DNA of 64,000 nucleotides from Pagrus major (Eukaryota; Chordata; Actinopteri; Spariformes; Sparidae), in NCBI RefSeq assembly GCF_040436345.1, contig NC_133223.1, positions 10,707,613 to 10,771,612 of the forward strand, in the 5' to 3' direction. Below are positions 1 to 55,794 of this stretch, piece after piece; the first letter of the stretch is position 1, and every line of letters begins with the position of its first letter. A model generated the notes under the pieces. The model did no database searches. It saw only the letters and a program-made list of their open reading frames with translations, and was not told the DNA's origin. A program made the position numbers and the translations under genes.

Positions 1-599
1 TGAATTTTTCACAGTAGTGCCCTATACAGACAGGTTTATCCACAGTTTTTGACAGTGATGAATGCTTAAGTTACAAGCTACTGATTATTAACTATTATCA
101 TAATCATCATCAGAACATATCTTTTGCTCATGTCCTGATCTTATCACTAGTAGTGAATATACTGGTTGAGTACTGTTAGAAGTACTATATGTAGTACTAA
201 TAGTATTAGTGGCACTGGTAGTTTTAGGTCTGGCTCTGTTAGGAAAAGAAATTGTGATGAAAAAGCAACACATTATAGCTAATGCTTCACAGGGACAGGT
301 TGGTCCAGACTGGTGTTCCCAGCATGCATCACACCAGCACACTAGAACACATAAACAACCTTGTCCCACCATGCGTCCTGTCTGAGGCCTCACCCTCCAC
401 CTCTCACTTACGAGCATGCTTGTTAACAGCAGGCCGGTCCACAGGTGGGGTAAGTGAGGTTAATCACATGTAAGTGATGTGTTCATTTCATCATCAGTGT
501 TACAGACATACAGTGTTACTCAGCTATACAGTGTTGCAGACAGACAGTGTTGCTGCTCAGGCTGAAGGTGAAAGGGGCGGTGCTCTGCTGATGACATTA
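1..599 (-). other. itprid2: itprid2 3' UTR / downstream flank
   Basis: This is sequence past the itprid2 stop codon. I see no coding potential and no clear AATAAA on the minus strand, so the transcript end may lie outside the window. Confidence 0.5.
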
Positions 600-46852
<46,253 letters not shown>

Positions 46853-47000
46853 TCCTGCTTCCGCTTCCTGAAACCAGCAGCATGGAGGCAGAGAGGGGAG
46901 GAGGGGGCGTGTCCTCAGCAGGCTGCGGCAGACGAACAGCGACACCTGCCGGCCTGCGTCACTGCATGCAGCCCCGTCAGTGATGCCTCCAGAGCACAGC
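46853..47000 (-). promoter_or_regulatory. itprid2: itprid2 exon 1 5' region / probable core promoter
   Basis: Sequence upstream of the chosen start is GC-rich and, on the minus strand, has clustered ETS-like GGAA cores (CAGGAAGCGGAAGCAGGAATG begins the coding exon). No TATA box is seen. The transcription start is not defined. Confidence 0.4.
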
Positions 47001-47771
47001 ACAGAAGGAAGGCCAGTGGTGAAAGTGTTCATGTCTTCTACTCGGTGTTGTAAAAAGCACCCAGTGTCATGATAATAAAATCAAAGATATCGTGCCACAA
47101 TATTACCTTGGTGTAGGTGAAAGTATAAAGAATAGCAGGTCTACTTGAGTAAAAGTGTCTGATATTATAGTAGCCTATCGAAAATATTAGTATGTACTTA
47201 AGTATTCAAAAGTACAAGTCAAAGTAAATCAAGTGTTGATTTTTTATTTATTTTTTTAAATCAAATTGCGAATAAGATAATTGAATTAAAAAATGCATCG
47301 CTTTGGCCCTGATGCAGAATGCAATTGGCAACCAAATTAATGTAGAGAAGTAAAAAAGTATCATTTTTGCCTCCAAAATGTAGTGGAGTGAAAGAACAAA
47401 GCAGCAGAACATTGAAATATTCAAGTAAAGTAGTCTACAAATACCTTCAAATTGTAAATGCATAGCAGTACTTGAGTAAATGTACTACAGTTCGTCACTG
47501 CTTTAACTTAAGTAAAAATATCATAGACACAGGCAAAGTCCTGAAATCAAAATTGTTACTTAAAACAAAGTACTACCAGCATAATGTTCTTAAAGTAGTT
47601 GAAATAAAAGCACTCATTATGGATCTTTTCAATGTGTAAATAACACATGGTTTTACTGGATATTATTACTTAATCATTTGTCAGTGTGTGATCAATTTTA
47701 GGTACTTTACATACTTTGCATACACTACTGTTTAAAGTGCTGCATCATATCTTATAAGCTCCTCACACATT

Positions 47772-47785
47772 TTATTATTATTATT

Positions 47786-47819
<34 letters not shown>
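47772..47819. repeat. (ATT)n/(AAT)n palindromic microsatellite
   Basis: (ATT)n switches to (AAT)n at about 47790, so the tract is self-complementary and could form a hairpin. Confidence 0.95.
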
Positions 47820-47820
<1 letters not shown>

Positions 47821-48104
47821 ATTTAACTTATATAGCACTTTTCATAATCCTCAAAGATGCTTCACAAAGACACCATTAATTTTACTTATAAAATCTAAGT
47901 AATCTGTAATGTTACAAACGCTGTCACATACATGCAGTGGACTAAATAATACAATATTTCTCAATGAGATGCAGTTATATAAAAGTATAAATGAAGATAA
48001 ATTGTGTCCAGCATTCTATGTTGACCAATTTATTGTTCAATGCAATAGGAAAACTTGTATCCCACCCTACTTATTTGTTATATGTTATGCTGACAATGTC
48101 AGAG

Positions 48105-48290
48105 GTGGAAAATAACTAAGGAAGGTAACTATGTACATGTATTCAAGTACTGTATTAAAGTACTATTTTGAGTTACTTGTACTTTACTTGAGTATTTCTA
48201 TTGTATGCTACATTCTACCTCTACTCCACTAAAGGGAAATATTGTACTTTTTTTTTTACATTACATTTATCTGACTGTTTAATTCAATGG
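48105..48290. repeat. ACTTGAGTA-type dispersed repeat
   Basis: CAGAGGTGGAAAATAACTAA begins a copy with GTACTTTACTTGAGTATTTC and CTCTACTCCACTA. The same motifs occur at 25469-26145, 47135-47560 and 63000-63400. Confidence 0.65.
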
Positions 48291-48882
48291 TTTAGCTCCC
48301 AACCTTTTTGACTTTCGACCCGTCACTGAAAACCAGTGTTGAGGCTCCTGGTCAGTGTCTGTATTCACAAAAAAGGCAAACTGCAAGATGGATGGATCTT
48401 TTTCTTCTTTCCATTGTCAGATTTATCTTGTAACCTCTTGGAGGGGCCCAAACCCCAGGTTGGAAACTACTGTACTAAATGATCCTACTGTATAAAATAG
48501 CTTCACCTCAACCTGCTATATTAAAAATACTGCTTACATATTACATTACAAATCAGTATTAACAATCTAATAATGCCATATAAAATAAGAATTTAACAAA
48601 AGGCATTTTTCTTTGTATCAAATACTTTTACTTTTCCTATTTCTAACCAAGATTTTGTTGACTTATAAGGTAAAGTTTAGGACTATTTTTAGGACCATTT
48701 ATTAGACGTTTTATACATATCAGCCCTGACCTCACAAACATGCACTGGTTGAGTGACTAATACTGTATGTGTGTATGTAACAGGTTGGTAAAAAGACAGT
48801 AACCAAACCAACACCACATAAAAGTACCTAGATACACACCAAAAATTAAATAATATCATCCAATAAAACATGTAACACTGTA

Positions 48883-48905
48883 AAAAAGAAAGAAAGAAAG
48901 AAAGT

Positions 48906-48969
<64 letters not shown>

Positions 48970-48971
48970 AG
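48883..48971. repeat. (AAAG)n microsatellite
   Basis: An AAAG array of about 89 nt with one AAGT interruption near 48903; it is purine-only for most of its length. Confidence 0.97.
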
Positions 48972-49422
48972 TGTAACCTTTGTGTTTACCTGCAGTATCT
49001 AAATGAAACCACTAGATGGAAACCAAACACCATCAAACTGATGAGCCTCTTTATTTGCGAAGCACTTCTGCTGTTGGGTCTGGTGTTAATCTGATGAATT
49101 ACAGATGATTGAACAGCTGTGAAGACATTGAGCATCATATTTAACCCTCCTGTTATGTTGCAGGTCAAACTGACCCATTTTAAAGTTAAAAAAAAAAAAA
49201 TAGTTAAAAGTATTTTTTGGTATGAAACTTCTTCTGCTTGGCTTAATAGGTGTAATCAACATATAATATGAAAATGGTTCATTTCACATATTTGCAACAC
49301 CCCCCTGCATGTTTATATTACTGTTCGCGTCAATTTGACCCAGCAGTCGAAGTGGAGGCTAAAAGGTGTCAGAAGTGTCAAATACTATTTGTTTCTTTGC
49401 AACTGTGAGACATATTTCACCC

Positions 49423-49425
<3 letters not shown>

Positions 49426-49505
<80 letters not shown>
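49426..49505. repeat. Compound (TC)n(CA)n microsatellite
   Basis: TC to about 49459, then CA to 49505. Confidence 0.97.
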
Positions 49506-49507
<2 letters not shown>

Positions 49508-49682
49508 CCTATTCTCTTGACCTCATCTGTAAAGTATGAGAATGCAGGTGTTGTTATGACTTGTGACGGGAACCTTTTCTGTTCCCGTGGGCAAACTCAC
49601 TGGACACTCAGCAGGGGAGGGGAAAAACATATAAAGATTCTCTGCAAGGGAGTCCTACCAACATTACACTCTGCAGCTACAT

Positions 49683-50036
49683 ATGATATACTCTCTCTCT
49701 ATGCATTTACATACATATTTGGGTGTCCTCATCCTGGCTGGGGTCTATAAGTCAAAGGATGAATCAACAGCCAGTCTGTGGGATGCAGAGACAGGCAGGG
49801 CTATATTTCGTGTCACAATGTCTCTGGAGACTTTTCATATTTTCTCCAGAGTAATCCGATTTGAAAATCGAGAGACAACAAGGGCTGTCAGACGGGAGAG
49901 AGACAAGCTGGCAGCTATTAGGACAGTGTGGGACAAGTGGGTAGAGCAACTTCCACTACTCTATAACCCAGGCCCTAATGTCACAGTGGATGAAAGGCTA
50001 GTGGAATTCAGAGGTCGCTGCCCATTTAGGCAATAA
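49683..50036 (+). pseudogene. piggyBac transposase fragment (PGBD4-like)
   Basis: The frame reads YLGVLILAGVYKSKDES, LWDAETGRAIFRVTMSLETF, IIRFENR-like IRFENRET and VTVDERLVEFRGRCPFR, the N-terminal half of a DDE_Tnp_1_7 domain. It stops at TAA (50034-50036) where the family normally continues; the next in-frame codons read MPSKPAKYGIK, so the stop is a point change and the rest of the domain is missing. Confidence 0.85.
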
Positions 50037-50780
50037 ATGCCTTCCAAACCAGCTAAATATGGCATAAAAAAAATTCAAAATTTAAAATAAAATTTTAAAA
50101 AAATCAATATCATGTAAAACTCTTGTATTTTATATGTAGGTCTTTCCAATGTACATTAAAAAAAGTTTTAACATGCATTTTTTATGAAAAATGAGTGAAT
50201 TATCCTCATTGAACCATGATTTTATTAAGCAGGAAAATGATCACCATATAAAAATAGATTTTGTTGATCAAATTAAACATTATTGATTTTGTATTGGTCT
50301 GTTCTTTTTTCATTGGTACCATATGTATTATTTTCAAAAGCATTTTAACTATTTTAGTCTCGGTTAAAACAATTATTTGTCTGTATATTTCATATTACTC
50401 ACACAGATCAGACAGATCAGATCACTTTTTTCTTCAATGCTCTCATTTGTCGCTGATGAGATTGGTTTTAAAGAGAAATTACAACGCTTTAATGTGACTG
50501 GCGATTGGAATAATTTACCTGCACATATTTATTCACTCATCTTCATGTATTTAATTTATAGTCTTATCTTAAAATAAACTGAATGTGTTTTCAGTGATAC
50601 TCTATTGTTTGTTAACTTTTCTCATGACAGTAACAAGCGCATTGAGAAGCAGGAATATATGGTTATAACACCACCCAGAAGTGGAGACTGGTATATGAAT
50701 AGATAATAAATGACAGTACAGTAAAACACAGTTACAGAGAAGGTCAGATCACCCAGTTCATACATAGAACGGAGCAACGG

Positions 50781-50824
<44 letters not shown>
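50781..50824. repeat. (CA)n microsatellite
   Basis: A CA run of about 44 nt with one AAAC interruption. Confidence 0.95.
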
Positions 50825-50825
<1 letters not shown>

Positions 50826-52019
50826 GTCCACAGTATAGAATAACAGTTCTTATTCAACAGCCAGTTGTTGTGCTGTTTGTTCACTTTGCTTGTCTCTTCA
50901 GTGATCTATTTTCACTTTGCTTCCTAAATTCTGCTTTTCCAAACGCATATTTGTGGTAAAACCATTAAGTCAATTGTTGGATATTTTAATCCACAGAAAT
51001 CGTAAATATGTGTCATTCTGAGCCACTTACTTTGGTGGGACTGAAAACTTTTTGAGTTGTGAACTATCAATTCTGTGTTGCCTGAGAAAAGTGTAATAGA
51101 ATCAAAGTTTATTAGCTTCACAAGTCATGAACAGCACAGCCTGGTGCTGCCCGCCTTGATACTAGTTTTATGTTCATGAAACCTGAACTGAGTGGCAGAG
51201 AGACAGAAACATTGATTGTGTGTTAACCATTAGCTGCCAGAGGATCCAGGCTGATGGACACACATGGCTCCTCCAAAGTTGCTTGGTAACCTACTAGCAA
51301 CCGGTTTAGTGTCACCATAGCAACCTCTTCACCGGAGAACGTCCTGGTCCAAAGTCCACTGCTTCTTTCCTACTGGTCAGAGCTGAGGCAGTCAGTCTAA
51401 CTCAGTGGATGTGGACTGCTGAGATAAGTCCCATCCTCTGACTCCCCCTCCATTATCTACTGACCTTTTTACACACAGAGTCTACCTGGCCTACATGCTG
51501 ACTTTTAAATAAGACTTAAAGGGGCTCTGTGTTGTGTTGGAAGCTGGTTAGTTAGTTTATATTAATGGACTCCATTTCTAAACTAGCATTAGGTACTCTT
51601 GCTCTCTGTTAGCGGAGCAGAGAAAGGCACTGAGACGAGGCACTCGAGAACATGCATAAAGTCACAATCGAACCCCAGTCCTTTAAGTAGTATTAAACAA
51701 CTTAAACAAATCACCCACAGGCTTGTATATACAACAGAGAGCGACGGGAAGGTCTCATTTTTCATGTATCGTTACAATCTACTCTACTCATATGGCCAAT
51801 AAAAAAGTGTTTAATATATGTCAATTGCTATAAATTGTTACATAGAGCCCTTTAAAGCTAGGAAATAGCTAGTTTGTCACATAGATCATACAAAACATGG
51901 AATAGTCTTTGTGATGTCACCCATAGGTCTCTCGTGACCATAAACAAAGCTTCACAAGTCTGCAACCACATTGGCTCTGTGAGGCTGTACACAGCATTGC
52001 ACTGTTCACCAGAATTGAT

Positions 52020-52250
52020 GTTTTTGCCTGTGTCCATTTGTTGGTTGGTTTGTCAGCAGGGTTAAACGAAAACTACCTAACGCATTTCCACCACCCCTGG
52101 ATGGAGGATGGGTCTTGGCCCAGAATAGATCCCATTAACTTTTGGTGCAGATCTGGACAAAGGGATCCAGGAATTTTATCTTGCTTACTTCAACATTACA
52201 AGATAGAAAGTTTTTCAATATTTTCGTAAATTTCAATTAAAGTACAATTT
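52020..52250 (+). repeat. Dispersed teleost repeat
   Basis: TTGTTGGTTGGTTTGTCAGC, GGATGGGTCTTGGCCCAGAA and GGGATCCAGGAATTTTATCT are landmarks of an interspersed repeat I recognise from fish genomes. Confidence 0.6.
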
Positions 52251-52875
52251 GATGTGGATCCAAATAGGAATCCAGATCCATCAGTTTTAAATGAGTTTTA
52301 ATTGGTTTTATATTGGATTGGGCTTGATTGAATGAAACTACAATTTTGAGGATCATCAATGTTCTTAAAATTCATTTAAACGGGAACATGAATATCTGAA
52401 GCAAATACCATCATCTAATTAAAGAAAACTGCATATGGAGCCACATTGTGGGACGCATTTTTCCCTTTCTAATCCATCCAATAGTTGTTGACATGGCCTG
52501 CTTCACTTAAAAACAGATGTCAATCTGCTGTTTTTGCTAAAGGAAACAGTCAGCAGATCAACAAAGTCATTAGGATTCATCCTCTGAGAAATATGTACGT
52601 CTGTAAAAAGTCTGATGAGAATCCATTCAATAATTATCAAGATATCAGTCAGTGGTGGATGGACAGACAGTCAGACAGTCTTCACAGCTTCACAGGTGTG
52701 TCTGGACCAGTTTATTGGGGGAACCAGGTGTGGCACTGATTCAGATTGGGAGGTTTTCTGTGCTGTATTGCAGCACAATGTTTCTGTAATGCTGCAACAC
52801 CTTTTTCCCAAAGGCCTGTGTGAGAGGAAACACATATCACAAGAGGGAACTCCTACTGCTTCATGTTGCTCCAAC

Positions 52876-52930
52876 ATTCTTCTTCTTCTTCTTCTTCTTC
52901 TTCTTCTTCTTCTTCTTCTTCTTCTTCTTC
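52876..52930. repeat. (CTT)18 microsatellite
   Basis: A pure CTT run of about 55 nt. Confidence 0.97.
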
Positions 52931-53082
52931 AACAAAAATAAAGATAGGCTAAAACCACTAGAAAGGTACTTTACTCTCAAATATATAGAGCTTATCATAC
53001 AGTACACATCTTCCATGATCACTATGTTTGTGTGCGCGCATGCGTGCGTGTAGGTTGCGACAGATGGTCAACTTTCCTCACA

Positions 53083-53254
53083 AAGAGAGAGAGATGGAGA
53101 GAGAGAGAGAGATGGAGCGAGATGGAGACAGAGAGAGAGAGAGAGAGAGAGATGGAGACAGGGAGAGAGAGAGAGAGAGAGATGGAGAGAGAGAGAGAGA
53201 GAGAGAGAGCGAGATGGAGACAGAGAGAGAGAGAGAGAGAGAGATGGAGACAGG

Positions 53255-53285
<31 letters not shown>

Positions 53286-53311
53286 AGAGAGAGAGAGAGC
53301 GAGATGGAGAC

Positions 53312-53342
<31 letters not shown>
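53083..53342. repeat. GA-rich purine tract with higher-order units, upstream of the neurod1-type promoter
   Basis: A 260-bp tract of (GA)n runs punctuated by GATGGAGA, GATGGAGACAGG and GCGAGATGGAGACAG units that recur several times, so it is a minisatellite built from a microsatellite. It ends about 160 bp upstream of the TATA box. Confidence 0.95.
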
Positions 53343-53344
<2 letters not shown>

Positions 53345-53354
53345 CTTTCGCTGA

Positions 53355-53508
53355 TACAAATGGAAGATTTGTCACGTGATCCCCGGGGCCGTTTTAATGA
53401 CGTACACACCATATGGCGCGTGCCGGGAGGGCGTGGCCTCATATGCTAATTACCCTAACCCCGTATGTGTGTGTGCGTGTATGTGTGTGTGTATGCTGAA
53501 TATAAAAG
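53355..53508 (+). promoter_or_regulatory. neurod1: neurod1-type core promoter (TATA box, E-boxes, octamer-like site)
   Basis: TATAAAAG lies at 53501-53508. Upstream are E-boxes CAAATG (53357-53362), CACGTG (53373-53378), CATATG (53410-53415) and CATATG (53440-53445). The last overlaps an octamer/homeobox-like ATGCTAATTA (53443-53452). bHLH proteins bind CANNTG, so auto- or cross-regulation by proneural factors is plausible (inference). Confidence 0.65.
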
Positions 53509-53530
53509 CAGCAGCATCTCACACACACCC

Positions 53531-53628
53531 CAGAAAGCTCAGAGCAGTTCACGCACCATTACGCACGGATACGCACTTAGGACGCGCGGGATGAGTGCGA
53601 TCTGACGGACAACGGCTTATAACAACAG
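53531..53628 (+). other. neurod1: neurod1-type gene exon 1 (5' UTR)
   Basis: The exon is predicted from the TATA box about 25-30 bp upstream and a strong donor AACAG|GTAGGT at 53628/53629. The exact start is an estimate. A non-coding first exon is the usual NEUROD1 arrangement. Confidence 0.65.
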
Positions 53629-55458
53629 GTAGGTTTCTACAGATTAATAACCAATATCTGATGGATAAATTCCTAATCTGAGTCACATCTTCAGGGAGAT
53701 CAATCTGATTACTTATCAGGCAAACTATTCATCCATTACTGCTAATTGACCATTAACAGTAATTCAGAAACTCAATAATTAGTTTCAAATGTATCAAAAT
53801 AATAAAGCATGCGTCAAAGATAAATAAAGGTTCCTCATTTTTAAAAAATTGGGAAGATTTCCATTGGTTCATTTTGATGTTATTGTTCAGTTTGTAGTTT
53901 TTATCATCATATCTTTTATTTCAAGGTGTCTATAATTGTATTCGTTGCTACCTGCCTGCTCTCAGTCGATTTCCCTCCTAAACATCTTTCTTCTTCTCTG
54001 GAATTTAAAACTCATATTTTTGTCTTTGACTGTGTCTCATACATCCGCTCACCTGTTAAATTAACGGGACCGGTCAGCGGGAAACGGGACTGAAAGAAAA
54101 CTATTTGATTCGTCATCACAGGATCAATTATCAGATTATTATTATTATTAGACTACTATTTAAAAGATTATAGCCTAGTCTAAGCCCACTAAAGCCTCCA
54201 TTTAATCAACGGTGAATTAATTTAAAGACCTAATTAAATGTTCAGCTCTCCTCCTTTTCGGTTTTAAATGTTTTCCCTGCTGATAAAACCATTTCTTATT
54301 TACTCAATCTAATGTATTAATTTAAAAGACAGTTATACTGGACTCCGGTGATTTTTGACGTCTTCTAAACAGATAAAAACTATTAATTTCTGTGACCAAA
54401 GACATAGACTGGAACAGTTTACCAGTAATTGGCCTAAACTAAACCAGAGCTTGTTCAGTTTCTCTCCGGACAATCTGAGGACTGTTTGGCTTTAAAGTTT
54501 CTATTTCTGTTGCATTTTTATGATTTTCTAAATTAAATATAAAACTAAATGTCGTATAGTCTACAGATTATAACGCCACGCACTGAAACTTTATATTTTT
54601 TTTGTCTTATAAATATAAGATGAATGTGTCTTACATCGACTGAATTCTCCCGTCTTCTTTTCTCTAGTCTCCGTCCGCAGTGTGATGAGTCTTAAGGCCT
54701 GTAGGACTTTTATTTTTAATCTGTGCAGACACACAATCAACTCTTGAAGAGATTTTAATTGTTTTAATTTCTAAATCCGATTTAAATCAGGAGGCCGCGC
54801 TAATTTAGTCTAAGTTAGTCCTACATTTCTTGAATCAGCATGAGCTCTTTCTGCTCGATGTTTCTGCATTTTAAAATCCTTTTTTAAAAACATCTTGGAG
54901 ACAAGTAAATAATCACACCAGCACCATCAGATGTTTTTTTATTGTGTATTTTCTTTTGAAGGAAATACAAGTTAGAACTTAAATTCATCAGCAACCGGTG
55001 CCATGTTTATTAACACGTGAAAATGAACCAAACCTTCTGACTCCAGTCCTCTGGGTATTTTCACCATTATAAACAAACAGGTGGCCTATCTGATAATTCA
55101 ATTATTGTAAAATCAAGACCAAAAAATATTTCTAATATTAAATAAGAAAAATGAATGTCCAGTGCTTAAAATGCTTAAAGACATTTGTATTGTTGATTGG
55201 CAAAATTTTTAAGCAATGTTTCAAGAAACCCTTTAGCACATTTTAAGACCTGCTGATGTGAGAATAAATTCCATCCCTTCCTCAATATATGAAAAATCTG
55301 CATATGTGGTTCTGGTTTTAAACAGTTTAAAGGTCGACAAAACCTTATTGACTGTGAATGTATGTTTCATTTCATAAGTAGACCTCTGACAGATAATAAT
55401 ATTAATAAATTAATAAATAATAATATTCTAATAATAAGCTTTTTTTCTGTCTCTTCAG
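53629..55458 (+). other. neurod1-type gene intron 1 (5' UTR intron)
   Basis: About 1.8 kb of AT-rich sequence without recognisable repeats, bounded by GTAGGT and TGTCTCTTCAG. Absence of transposons here contrasts with the surrounding regions. Confidence 0.6.
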
Positions 55459-55552
55459 AGATTAAGAGTGATAATAAGCTCTCTGCAGGAGTTGTTTTCT
55501 AATGAAGACATGTCTCTTTCTGTATTTTGTCGTCAAACAGAGAATCAGCATC

Positions 55553-55794
55553 ATGACCAGGTCTGTGGAGCAGGCGTCAGTGGACTCAGAGGGGCAGCAG
55601 GAGCTTCACAGCCCCTCAGGAGATGAGACAGAGAGGGGAGGAGGAGGAGAGGAAGAGGAGGATCATCTCCACCATATGGAAGATGACGAGGACGATGACG
55701 ATGATGAGGAAGAAGAGGAGGACGAGGACGGCGAGAACAAACCCAAGAGGCGAGGGCCAAAGAAGAAGAAAATGACGAAGGCTCGTATCCAGAG
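55553..55794 (+). CDS. neurod1: neurod1-type coding exon 1 (acidic region, NLS)
   Basis: The exon opens in 5' UTR at 55459 (TCTTCAG|). ATG at 55553 is preceded by CAGCATC. It ends ATCCAGAG|GTAAAG after KARIQ, two bases into an Arg codon. An in-frame ATG at 55502 is less likely because it would add a hydrophobic MKTCLFLYFV stretch foreign to the family. Confidence 0.88.

Larger units (their letters stand above)
49141..50100 (+). mobile_element. piggyBac element, 3'-truncated
   Basis: The left end is TTAA followed by CCCTCCTGTTATGTTGCAGG, a piggyBac-type terminus, with a subterminal GTCAATTTGACCC at 49330-49342. A transposase fragment follows. No matching right terminus was found downstream. 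A TC/CA microsatellite sits inside. Confidence 0.8.
47053..53082. other. Intergenic region between itprid2 and the neurod1-type gene
   Basis: About 6 kb. It holds ACTCAAGTA-type repeat copies (47135-47560, 48105-48290), a piggyBac fragment, microsatellites and a dispersed repeat near 52020-52250. Bases 50.9-51.9 kb show nothing recognisable and could include regulatory sequence shared by the divergent genes. Confidence 0.55.

Noticed and set aside
47772..47819. Terminator-like hairpin
   Set aside because: It is an (ATT)n/(AAT)n simple repeat in a eukaryotic intergenic region, with no sign of a terminator role.
53028..53442. Long open frames rich in ERER or SLSL across the GA tract
   Set aside because: They are translations of the GA/TC repeat in both strands; no domain, splice support or homologue.
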